Below are positions 22,498 to 33,438 of a stretch of DNA of 64,000 bases, one piece after another. Where the stretch lies: contig NC_053143.1 of the NCBI RefSeq assembly GCF_016808335.1, forward strand, positions 52,483,441 through 52,547,440. Reading direction: 5' to 3'. Position 1 is the first letter of the stretch; every line of letters begins with the position of its first letter. The notes below the pieces were generated by a model that saw only the letters and a program-made list of their open reading frames with translations, searched no databases and was not told where the DNA came from. Source of the stretch: Panicum virgatum (taxonomy: Eukaryota; Streptophyta; Magnoliopsida; Poales; Poaceae). The position numbers were made by a program, and so were the translations under genes.

Positions 22498-24101
22498 GGT
22501 AGCAATTTCATGAGGTGTGTTATTTGCACCTTTGACTGCACTATATTTGCGAAATATTGCCATTTCCTTTATAATGTGATTGCTCCTATTTTGACGGAAT
22601 GAAAATAGCAATTAATTTTTAGAGAATTGTCATGTACTATTCCGTAGATGTATAAACACGGAAAATATTAAAAAGACATTTCTACATAAATTGTTTAATA
22701 CTGATATAATGTGCTTCCATGGTTTATGTAAATAAATTTTCCGTTTATGAATACTTCATGATATGTCATTCCATATTAAATAAGCTTAAACGTGGCCGCT
22801 ACTTTTCCTCGGAAAAAAAAAACTTGACCACTACTTTAGCTACAATATTATTACTGTCACTCAAAGTTTTAGGGAGAGATGTGTAAAATTTTCGCCGACA
22901 GTAATAGGCTGCTCCTGGATGAAAAGCTTAACGCAGGCTGTATGCCTGGAAGGGAGTATCAAGGGACCCACAAGGCAGCTGGGCTAATCATGATGACAGG
23001 TGGGGCTGGGGTCTTTCTGTGGGGCCCTGTGCTGCATCTGAAGATGGGATCCCCCAAATTCTTTCTTCCATGGATGATTTGGAGTAGTTTGGAGTGGCAC
23101 TTAAATATTTAACCAACATTTCTTTTTGTTTAACATCATGTCGAGAATGTACTACAATGCATCCATACATTCACTTTATTTGCCCTAAAAATGATTTTTT
23201 TTCTGAAGAGTGCCCTAAAAAGAAATAAGGAGGAGAAACCATGACTCTTGACCTTTGTTTAGCTTTGATGAGCATCCAGAGCGACACCATCATCATGCTA
23301 TTAACACTAACCAAAATGGTACCTGAAACCATTAACTTGGATTAGAATATAGTACTAATGTGGTGGGATTAAACTTATTGCAGCCTCTTTAATTTCGACC
23401 AATGCCATGTTGGGAGGCACCGTTTGGCATCAACTTATTGTGCTGAGTTTTGGTAAGAAAAAAAAATGGGAATCCTGCATTTATTGGCTTGGAGAGTGGG
23501 GCGTGAAAGGCTATAGGAGTTGATCTTGCACACCTCCAGCTAGGCGTCCATGACAACTGCAGGACAGATCATACGGTGGTGGGAGATGAGCAATTTGAGC
23601 ATAGTAGGTGAGCCATAATTGTTGCAAAGAATGTTCCTTGATTAGGGCCGGACGTCGTGCACCCAGAAGAGCCAGCCTTGCAAACAAGAGCTGCCACCTT
23701 TGTTTTCCATCTGTAGAGACGGTGCAAGAGCTAGCAATGCCGTTGATTCATGTACAGTTTGTGATCTTGTTATTAGAGAAGCATTACATTTTTGTGGCTG
23801 GTGTGTCGATGATAATAACCTGCATTACTGACACCCTCTGTATAATCATAATAATCTTCAAAGTTTTCTTCATTATGGTTTGAGGTCTCCTATTGCCTAC
23901 CGTACCACATGCTCAACCATGTCAATGATACATCCTCGCCGTTTGGACCGGCTGCTTGATGTAAAGCTCTGTTTTGTTGTCTCCTTTATTTTTTTTCCCG
24001 TGCATGTTTGCGGCCTGCAAAACATGTACAACCGCGACTCCAATACTACTTAACAGTACAACTAACTAGAGTAAACTGGAATGAAAAAAAAGTATGAGTA
24101 A
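22498..24101. other. AT-rich intergenic DNA
   Basis: Short open frames occur, such as 23608-23883 on plus, but none resembles a known protein. No clear repeat was found. Confidence 0.4.
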
Positions 24102-24365
24102 ACTGTGTTTCCATGGATTTTTTTAGTCCCTATCACATCAAAATAAATTTTACTATTTTGGAGTATCAAATAAAATCTGTTTATAGACTTTTTTCACAGC
24201 TGAGTGCTAATTCTAATGAGCCTAATTAATCTATAATTTGCTACAGTGATGCTACAGTGCCACCCCCTAATTATGGACTAATATACCTTATTAGATTCGT
24301 CTCGAAAAGTTATACCCATCCATGAAACAATTTCGCAAATAAACTTCGTTTAGTACTCCATGCAT
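24102..24365. mobile_element. MITE-like fragment, common grass family
   Basis: It holds CTAATGAGCCTAATTAATC, the GCTACAGTGATGCTACAGT block and TTAGATTCGTCTCG. These occur in a widespread grass MITE family with GTGTTTGG termini. The left end (GTGTTTCCATGG) fits but the right terminus is missing. Confidence 0.45.
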
Positions 24366-25105
24366 ACATTCGTCTTTTTTTTAAAAAAAATTTGAAAGCC
24401 CTGACCAAAGATGGCCAAAAGCTTTGCAGTGATTTTCTGCCGGCGCATTCATTTTTTCTTTTTAGCGGAAACCGGGGGGTCTGAAGCACAGATGGGAACA
24501 GAAGAAGCAGAGCCCGCCCCGGCTGGCAGCAGCCCACGTGACGTGCCCGCCGATGACACCCCGTCCCCACCTGGGGACCCACTTCCCCGGTCCCGGCCTG
24601 CGGGTGGTCATCTCATCCAGCAGGCGCCCGCCCGGCCCCGCCGCCGGCCATGTGCGCTCCAGGCACCGACACGTGGCTGGGCTCCGCTTCCGCACCCCCA
24701 CCCCACAGCCCGAAGCAGACGGCGTGACACCTCGGATGGGCCGGCCCGCCGCTGAACTGAACAGAGCTGCCATTGTACGCACATGATTTTTTTTTGTTTA
24801 GTTTTTTTTTTTCTGTTTGATGAACGGACGGACAAATTCACGCTTCTTTTCACTAAATTGCGGAGGAATTACTGAATTAGTACAAATTACTCCTGTCAGG
24901 CAGCGGATCCAGCAGTACTGTAGCATGCACGTGCACGCAGAGACGAGCGAGCCTAGAGAGGAGGCTATAGCTATAGCAGCAGGTAGCTGAGTCTGACGAT
25001 GTGAACGTGTGTGCGCCACGACACGACATGACACGACAGCAGGCGCCGCGAGCTGGAGGTTTTGACTAGCTACTCCGTCCGGTCTCCACGGATCCATTCA
25101 ACAAA
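24366..25105. other. Intergenic, with a GC-rich patch
   Basis: The patch at 24460-24780 is open in several frames because of its GC content. It has no recognisable protein signature. Confidence 0.35.
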
Positions 25106-25434
25106 TGCCGTGTTTGGTTTTTTACCGGCACGCGATTCCTGAGAAGAGAATCTCGCATGCATGGAGTACTAAATGAAGTCTATTTGTAAAAAATTTTCAG
25201 GGATGAATATAATTTTTTGAGACGAATCTAATGACAGTAATTAATCGATGATTTGCTATAGTGATTCTACAGTAACCATCCTCAAATCACGCGGTCAAAG
25301 GCCTCATTAGATTTGTCTCGCGATTTACACGGGGGTTGTGGAGATGGTTTTGTAATTAGACTTCGTTTACTACTATAAAATAGTGGTCAAAGTTGCTACA
25401 GTAATTTCGTGAATTTTAACCAAACACGCAGTGC
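25106..25434. mobile_element. MITE with GTGTTTGGTT termini
   Basis: The left end reads GCCGTGTTTGGTT and the right end is its imperfect reverse complement (AACCAAACACGCAGTGCC). The interior has ACGAATCTAATGACAGTAAT and TTAGATTTGTCTCGCG, related to the fragment at 24102. The family designation is not certain. Confidence 0.65.
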
Positions 25435-26434
25435 CTGCCCTTTGCACGACCAAACTTATTCAAAGCTTCCACTAGACAATATAGTAGTTCAAAAAAGAAG
25501 GAAAAAAAAAGCTTCCACAAGAGAGAAGGAGATCAGCTGGAAAACACTGCCTGCCCCCCTCTAGCTCCTCTCGATGGCTGTACTCCAGCTTGTTATAACT
25601 TACAAAATGTGTTTTTTTTCACTTCTATCAAATAACATGGCGGAAACCCTGAACTTGTACGGGAATCTTCATCTATTGATTTTACTAGCAGAGAAACAAA
25701 AAGAGTGATTTTTTTTTGTTTTAGTGTCGGCTATAACACATGCATGATGGGACGGAATGCATGATGCCACACAGCAGTCAGTGATCGACAAAGTCATGTG
25801 GTTCATTCCGATTCCGTTGCAGAAGAAGGATCTTCAGGTTCAAAAAAAAAAAGGAGCTTCCGCTGGAATATCCTCCTGTTCGCCGAGCATCCGCCTCGGC
25901 ATCATCCTGCGGTGCTGCTGCTGATGCCCCGCCCTGGGGTTTCCCAAAATACCCTTTTGCCAAAAAAAACAAACTTGTTTTACAGGCCAAAATTACCTTC
26001 CCTGGGGTTCCTGCTCTGCTCACATATGCTTTGCCATTTTGGGTGGTGACACTGACTGACACGCTGAGTATCCAGCGTGGATGCCTTCCAGCACTAATTA
26101 TTTATTATTCTGGTATAAGCGTACTCGTGTGAGCACGCAACAAAACTTGTGTTTGCATGACCAAACTATTTTTCAAGGCAAACTCGTGCATGCAACTTTC
26201 GCGTTTTCAATTAAATCTTTCGAAATGTAATGCTACTACCAAAATTTTAAAGTTCTCCAACTACTTCAAATGTGATGCAACTTCTTTTCCCCTCAAAGTA
26301 CAAGTTGAAAGAAATTAGCAACGAGGGGGTAATTCCGTCCATTAAGTCCTTCAACCTCTTCCTCCCAAATTTAGGGGGCGCTCACGTACGCCTCCACCGC
26401 CTCCCAGCGCGCGCGCACCGCCGTCGATCGCGCA
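25435..26434. other. Spacer and promoter region of the lipase gene
   Basis: I see no gene. The last 60 bases are GC-rich and probably the lipase 5' UTR. Confidence 0.4.
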
Positions 26435-29400
26435 ATGGGGGCGAAGCGGGTGGCGTCGGCGGCGGGGACGGCGGCGCTGGTCTACGTCGCGCTCTCGGGG
26501 CGGCTCTCCTCGCCGTCCGGCGACGCTGCGTGGGCGGCGCGGAGGCCGCCGGGCGAAGAGGACGAGGCCAACAAGGGGGAGGAGAGGTGGCCGGAGCGGG
26601 CGCCGGCGACCTGGAGGGAGGCCGCGGCGGTGACGGCGAGGACGGCGGGCTTCGCGTACGCCGAGACGCTCGGCAAGTGGCCGCTCGGGGACATCGCCTT
26701 CGGGATCAGCCACTACATGCGCATCCAGGTGAGGTGATCACCGAGCCCGTGCTGCTGTCTTTGCTCGGATTGCAGAGCTCCTGTCTCTGCTTACTGATCA
26801 CGAACATTGAACGGCAAAAAAAATATGTGATCTTGGGTGTGAAGGGTGCTTAATTGTTTTCGCTGCAAAAGGAGTAACTGGATTAAGAAAAATGATCTTG
26901 ATGGCGTAGTTTCTGGATTCAGGATGAAATTTAGTAGGACAAGTTTTGGTCTTTGCTTACCCTGCTGCAATCTTCTGGATTGGCGCTGAGACTATCAAGT
27001 TTGATCAATTTGTGAGAATTTTGTTGGGATCCGATAGTAGCCACTAGCCAGCCTTGCATGTCATTCTCCTTCAGGAATAATTTTTATTATTCCTTTTACA
27101 TTCAAAGATTAAGTTGGTTTTCTGATTTCTGAGAATGTGAAAGGTACATTTTCAGGGGTTGTGCTCCCCATCTCTGAGGTTGATCGATGCATGATGGATT
27201 AATGCGAGCTGATTAATGTAGAAGTGTAAAACTTCTTAAGGGCGTATGGCAACTAGGAACTCCTGCAAGAAAAAAAAACCACACTGTTGCAAGAACGTCT
27301 AGCTTCTGTTTTCAGTTGCTTTGGAGGTGACAAACAGGGGATATCTGTCAGTTAACCATATTGCGTTGACAGCACTGAAGTTCAGAATAGTTGGGATTTC
27401 TGACAAAGCATCCTCTATAGCTTTGCTTCTCACCTCAATCTCTCCTATATCATGGTGCCTTTCTATGAACTGTTCAGATTTAATACAAGTTTTTCCCATT
27501 TTTTCCTTTTAGAAAAATAAGCGATTTTGTTATCTGATTCTGATTGTCCGTCAGACAGTATTAGGAAAAAGGAAATAAGCAGTTTGTTATATATTGTGAG
27601 ATGTAATGAATCTATGCTAATCCAGTTGGTTTATTAGTGAAAACTCATGCTTTGAGCCATCTGCTTCCGTGCATCATACTGAAAAACACTCTCATTAATG
27701 CTTATTTTCAGGGCAATCGGCAGCACGAGTACACAGGCAGCAATTGCGTGCCCCTGAAAGGCCCTGGAGTAAGGCAGGAGCTTATTGGACTTCTTAGATA
27801 CCTCAGGCTCTGCATGTTCTTCTCAAAGAAGCCATATGAGGTGTTTCTGGAGTTTGGTGGTTATGGCCAGAGTGATATTCTCATAAGGAAGTCGAAGTCA
27901 AAGGTTTTCATTACCCGAGCCAATTTATGTTTTTGTAGCATAGATTGCAAATGGAGATCCCTTAAATAGAACATTGTGATTCTTTTCAGCTTATGAAGCC
28001 TGCATTCACGGTTGTCCGCGATGAAAGCACCAAATGTTTCCTCCTTTTCATTCGGGGTGCAACCAGCACTAAGGATCGGCTGACAGCAGCAACTGCTGCA
28101 GAGGTTCCATTCCATCATTCAGTGTTACAAAATGGACGTAGATCCAATTTGGTGGCTGGACATGCGCATTGCGGAATGGTTGCAGCGGCTCGTTGGATCG
28201 CAGATCAGGCCATCCCGTGCCTCATCAAAGCAGTGGAGCAATTCCCAGACTACAGAATCAAGGTAGCTTTTCAAAATTCTGACCCTGTTCAATGGTATAT
28301 CCCATTTTTTATGATATGAGGAAGTAAATAAGTACATTGCAAAATACATGCACATGCTATCACTATAATAGTGGCTAACAACAATTCTTGATCTATTTTG
28401 GTTAAAGAATAATCTCCTACTAGGTGAACCTAATATGACTGATAATTTCTCAGCAATCAATACCAGAACAATTTAATTAACAGAAAAATAACACATACAT
28501 GAAGTTATTGTAACGCTTCACTAGTTCATTTTCATTGTGCCCATTTTTTTCTGGCTAACAGAACTGTTCCATTTTTAACTTCATATTAGATCATTGGGCA
28601 TTCAATGGGAGCTGGTATTGCGGCAATCTTAACATGCATGCTACGTGAGGACAACAAGTTGTCATCATCCTCATGTATTGCCTTTGGACCAGGTAATGTA
28701 TCCACGTAGAAACTACGCTTTGACTATTGAGCACACCAAAATCAAGAAAAAAAATCACGGTATGTTAGTTTACTAAGCTTTGACTATTGAGCACACCAAA
28801 ACCACTGTGAGTATATTAAACTTCCCACTGCAGTGGAGTGGATTGTTTTCAACCATTCAGATGACATAATTTCTTAATTTTGAAAGAAAAAAGAAGTAGT
28901 CTGAAACAGAACTACAAGAACCCAATAGTATATTCCTTCTATTTGGTAGGAAATTAAACCCATAAATTTCCATGACTAAGCTGCCAAATTCCCATTTTTC
29001 TGGTATCTGGTCGCAAGATGTGCCATATAAATACCTGTTGTGAGATGTATAATATACTCACAGTATGAAGGGTTGCTGTGCAGCTGCTTGCATGACCTGG
29101 GATTTGGCTGAGTCAGGCAACGACTTCATTACCACTGTTGTCAACAGAGATGACCTGGTGCCATCTTTCGGCAAAGGTTCGGCTGCCATCCTTCGCACAG
29201 AGGTATCTTATGGCTACTTAATTTCAAGTATTGTCTTAAACTGTGGAACGCATTTTCGTACTTAGTAACCTTATGATTTTTGCAAATGTCGTAAATTTTT
29301 TCTGCAGGTTATGGCATCATCATGGGCTCCAGACCTCCAAGAACAAATTCAGCAGACAAGAATCTTGGGATTTGTAAATAGCTCTTTGAATTTCATGCGA

Positions 29401-30174
29401 TCCCACATTCCCTTCTTACCGAATCAAGGATCCAAGGTTGCTGATGTCAATATGCTTTTATCTAACACTCCTGTGGTAAACACTCTGTTCTTTGAAACAA
29501 ATAATTGTGTCACAGCTAGTTGCCATAGAACATTCTTCTTCGTTTTAATTCATAATGCACTGAGTTGATTCCTCGTGCCATCCCAGGAGGAGTTGAACCT
29601 TTCCTCAGATGCACGTGCCACAGTGCAGAAGCACTGGGCACTGTCCTGCTGGTCATCTGTTGCTGCAAATAGGCAAAATCTGGAGTCATTGGTGAACCAC
29701 ACTCAGGGCATGGGCATTCCGGCACTGATGTCCACCTATGCAGGAACTGACCAAAACACTGACAAGCCAATAACTGCAGGAGGACCAGCCTCATACTCTC
29801 CTGAAGAACCTGATAGCCCGAGGTCAGATTCTGAGGAAACTAACCACGAGGAGAAAGCAACAGATCAAGTGCACCTAGAGCAGCTTCTCAAATCACTGCG
29901 ATCATCGCCAATCCCCTCTCAACCTCACCAGTTGTACCCTCCTGGAAGAATCATGCACATGGTTGTGTTGCCTTCACCCAAAGAGCCCGACACTGGCAAG
30001 CAGCACGACCAGGACGGGGTGGTTGCCATCTACCAGACGCCTCGCAGCATGTACGGCAAGATCCGGCTGGCCAGATCCATGATCAGAGACCATTACATGC
30101 CTAGGTACATCGAGACAATGGAGATGCTGATCGACAAGCTTGCAGAGGACGCAGACGATGACACAGACGACTAG
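26435..30174 (+). CDS. Class-3 lipase, mono/diacylglycerol lipase type
   Basis: Seven exons join in frame into 578 codons: 26435-26728, 27712-27903, 27990-28262, 28590-28692, 29084-29202, 29308-29475 and 29587-30174. All introns are GT-AG. A hydrophobic N-terminus is followed by the Mono-/diacylglycerol lipase N-terminal region (FGISHYMRIQ). The Lipase_3 alpha/beta-hydrolase core has nucleophile motif GHSMG (Ser258), an acidic candidate in NRDDLVPSF (Asp310 or Asp311) and a likely catalytic His507 in LYPPGRIMHMV. The family hydrolyses sn-1 ester bonds of di- or monoacylglycerols, often at membranes. An acidic Ser-rich linker sits near 440-480 and the protein ends in an acidic tail. All catalytic residues are present, so it should be active. 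Confidence 0.94.
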
Positions 30175-30762
30175 TTGGGAACTGAACCCAAAAACCAAGG
30201 AAGCAGATTAGTAAGCTGCAGCATTGTTAGTGTAGGCCACAAGACATAGTTTATGACTTAATGGGTTCAGAGTAGAGCCCAGATTAGTGTCATAGTGTCG
30301 GGGTAGCCATTCCAGAAAGATTTGATATTTCAGCTTTGTTGCTGAGATTTGCAGAAAGATCTGATATATCTGATATAGTGTAGAATCCAGATTTGGATTT
30401 GTATATTGAGGCAGGTTAGCCTAGTGAATGATACAGAGTTTTCTGAATGCTTGAGCAACGTTAGGAAATGATTAAATAGAAAAGGATTGCTGAACTTGGG
30501 AATGTATTGGTTGAGTCCCTGATATGTGAAACTGCAGATGATGCCCCTTCTGCAACAGGCAGTATGCCCATGCCAAAATTTTGCAGCAGGAAATCACCTG
30601 CTAGTTGCTGAGCTGAAGATTTCGGCACCTGCTAGTAGGACTTGAGCGAGGTGTTGATGCGTGGGATGCCGTGGCAAGGCTGCAAGCCCCGTGTGCTCCC
30701 GCCGTCACTGGCCGTTCTGGGCTCAAAGCGCGCTTCGCCGCGGATCGGCCGGCTAGGAGGAG
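30175..30762. other. Lipase 3' UTR and spacer
   Basis: Likely 3' UTR runs to about 30500. GC-richer DNA without a recognisable gene follows up to the solo LTR. Confidence 0.4.
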
Positions 30763-30767
30763 ACGGA

Positions 30768-31099
30768 TGTTAGAGGAGTCAAGGGCCTATTGGGCCTTAG
30801 CCCATTAGGGTTAATTAGTCGCTTGCTTAGGAGTCAAGTAAATATCTCTATATAAGGAGAGGAGATTTATCAATCTAATCAAGCAAGAGATTAGAAGGAA
30901 ATCTCTTCTCTCTTGTCGGCCGTGGGCGAAGCCCTGCAGCCGGCGTTCCCGGCGCCCCCAACCCTAGCCGCCGCTCTCTCGCCCTCGCAGCCGCCTCGTG
31001 AACAGTACCCGCGGTACTGTAGCACCGCGGGTACTGTAGCGCGTCGGCAGCCGCCCCTTCTTCCTCCACCATCCTCTCAATCCCACCACGCTCATAACA
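30768..31099. mobile_element. Solo LTR, Ty1/copia-like, with perfect 5-bp target duplication
   Basis: The 332-bp unit starts TGTTAGAGGAGTC and ends CTCATAACA. ACGGA lies on both sides (30763-30767 and 31100-31104). It carries a TATA-like CTATATAAGG near 30848. TG...CA ends with a 5-bp duplication and no internal domain mean the two LTRs recombined. Superfamily assignment rests on short LTR length and resemblance to grass copia LTRs. Confidence 0.85.
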
Positions 31100-31189
31100 A
31101 CGGATGTGGAACAGAACTGAAACCAGGATCTGCCTGCGATTCCAAAGCTAGGAAATGAAAATGAAAACAATGGCGCAGGTGATCTTTAG

Positions 31190-31455
31190 AAGCTACTGAA
31201 AGAGCACACTTTCACCTGTGATCTTTGGAAGGAAACTGGCCCACATTGAATTCAGCTGCAGATGCTCTTACAAAGTTTGGCCCGCAAATGCCAGTGCAGA
31301 GATTATTCAGCATGGACAGTCATCACAACGTCGAGACTCTGAAAGTTTACACATAACATTGCAGGGAAAGTGCTAACAAGCATCAGCACTTCCAGTTCCT
31401 GACCACCTTCTGAAGCCAGAAGGATGCCGGTTACGGAGGCAGGTTTCAACATTGA
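31190..31455. repeat. Paralogous copy of F-box downstream DNA
   Basis: This segment matches 54490-54715 plus 55459-55475, just 3' of the F-box/LRR gene. Shared blocks include GGAAGGAAACTGGCC, CTGAAAGTTTACACATAACA, ATTGCAGG, CACTTCCAGTTCCT and GCCAGAAGGATG. In the F-box copy a hAT element interrupts the match; here it does not. Both copies lie in the same orientation. Confidence 0.8.
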
Positions 31456-31462
31456 CAGTCAC

Positions 31463-32260
31463 AAAGTACGATGGGGATCATCTTCATCAGGTAGCAAATA
31501 ATACTTTTCAGATTTTTGAGAGAGATAGAACCATTTTTCATCAATGAACACAAAATCAAAAAAAATCCTTAAACCTTGGTTCACCATTCAAACCCTCTTT
31601 ATCATGTCAACACACCATTTCGACCTAGACTTCTTGTTAGCTTCGGTGAGAAAGGGTTTGATGCTACTAGAGTGGCATCTAAGCAACCCTTTTCTCAAAT
31701 ATTTTTGAACCTTCCATTTGCTCATGTTCAGTTTAGCACACACATCCTCTATTGTCATTCTTTCTTTTAGAGGAACGCTGCGCAATGCTTCCAAATCAAC
31801 AGGGATTGCTTTACGGCCGACTCTACCCTTCTTTAGACTAGAAACCACCACGGGAACAGAGTTTTTGCAAGTTGTGTTTTTCCTTGCTTCCATAAAAGTT
31901 GAACTGTCCGAATGTGAAGGCCAAATTGATCAGCAACAAGTTGAGTGTCTTTTTTGCCAAGTTTGCCATTCTTGCTCCAACAAAGCTTGATAAACTCACT
32001 TTCGGAGATCTTCTGACATTTCCTTCCTTCTGTGGTTTCCTTCTTCTTGATGTTCAATGGGAGCCTCCACACTATGTTCTACGTGTAAGAAAAACAAATA
32101 CACTCACTCAAACGACATGTACAAAGTTCAATAATTGTACAAAGGAAAGTACAAAAACTTACCAGCAATATTTTGTACAAAGTCGAAATCAACAGCACCA
32201 TACTCATCAATTGGCAAATTCAAATCAAATCCTATCAAAAATAAGAAATGATTAGTTGAG
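31463..32260 (-). pseudogene. Mariner-like transposase remnant
   Basis: Minus-strand pieces read GFDLNLPIDE (near 32240), an HTH region with GLHIRTVQLLWKQG, a second HTH block with RVGRKAIPVDLEALR and ERMTIEDVCAKLNMSKW, then SSSIKPFLTEANKKSR. Farther on comes FIDEKWFYLSQKSEKYYL, which includes the first catalytic aspartate of plant mariner (Osmar-type) transposases. An intron seems to lie near 32080-32160. At least three frameshifts break the frame, and the remaining catalytic residues are gone. It stops at the copied F-box fragment. Confidence 0.75.
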
Positions 32261-32948
32261 CCCGCTAAAATGAGCGTTGAGATGCCGTTGGCGAATGAGT
32301 ACCCGGAGTCTCTGGGTATATGCCCGGATACTCCGGGCCTACGTTCGGACATCCGATGCTCATAGTGAATTAGACTCCGGGAACGACCGGGGTTTACACG
32401 GCTACGTCCGGAGCTTGGCTGTATAAACCTCTACCCTCACTGTAAAGGTTTATACGGCGAGGGATGCTCATAGTGATGGAACCTTGATAAAGGTCTTTAC
32501 AACGAGGGTAGCAGTTTCATTGCATCTTATATTACAGCAGTGCTAACAGCTTAAACGAGATGAACCTAGGTAGTAGACTGGCCAATTCCCTTTCTCTTTT
32601 AGCCAATATATAGGTGGTCAATGCATTGGAATAAAGTAACTATGCCATCAGACATAGACACTACGTGGGACCAAATTTTATAAATTGATGTCCAATGCTA
32701 TGCATGAAAAAGGAACACAACTTGCTACAAATAAACATGGAGCCAGTTGCAAACCTGTAAATGAATCAGCTTGAGCTTCTTGAGATTTCTACATGAGAAA
32801 GCGCGTTGACCCAGTTGAACGAACACTCTGGAAGGGCCAGAGTAGAACATGCTAGAGCCGCGCAGTAAGATCCTTTTTATAATCGAGGGAAGCAACGGTA
32901 CAGTAGTAGTGTTGCGCGTAGGCTATTTATATGTTTCATGTGAAGAGT
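32261..32948. other. Spacer with small inverted repeats
   Basis: The block GATGCTCATAGTGA occurs twice (about 32347 and 32464), and TATAAACCTCTACC pairs loosely with AAAGGTTTATAC nearby. This may be the outer end of the mariner element, but the termini are not clear. No gene was found. Confidence 0.35.
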
Positions 32949-33086
32949 GTAGCATCAGTTTTTGTTTTACAAATTTCCTTTGGAAACGAGCATAACACTT
33001 GAAATAATCGATTGATGGTAGCATCAGTTTTTGTTTTAGAAATTTCCATTGGAAACGAGCATAACACTTGAAATAATTGTTTGATG
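32949..33086. repeat. 69-bp tandem duplication
   Basis: Two copies of a 69-base unit begin GTAGCATCAGTTTTTG at 32949 and 33018. They differ at a few bases. There is no coding signal. Confidence 0.85.
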
Positions 33087-33438
33087 GTGAACAGATTTGA
33101 AATATAGGTAATGGTTCTCGGTGCCGCCCCAGGGAGTGACATGGGCGCCACCGCCTCCGTTTCGTGCCGCCACTGGAGCTCGCCACTGGAAGCCCGTGTG
33201 GCGGCAATGAAGGTGGCGGTGGGCTCATCTTCTCCGAATCCCTCTTCCCCCGTCTGCTCTTAAGTTTATCCATCCGATAGCTGGTGGCCAACGGCAGCGT
33301 GGCTTCCCCCGGTTTGGCTGAGCCCAGATCCAGCACCGGCACGCCCGAATCCGGCGCCCTACAGTTTGTTTGGGATCGGTCTCCCTCCCAACGCCGGGGG
33401 GCTGCTGCTGCTCCATCCCTGCCATCTGCTGCGCCCTA
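33087..33438. other. GC-rich spacer
   Basis: Several overlapping frames are open because of base composition. No protein family is recognisable. Confidence 0.35.

Noticed and set aside
24411..24786. Overlapping frames in a GC patch
   Set aside because: Frames are open on both strands with no domain, and no splice structure connects them to a gene.
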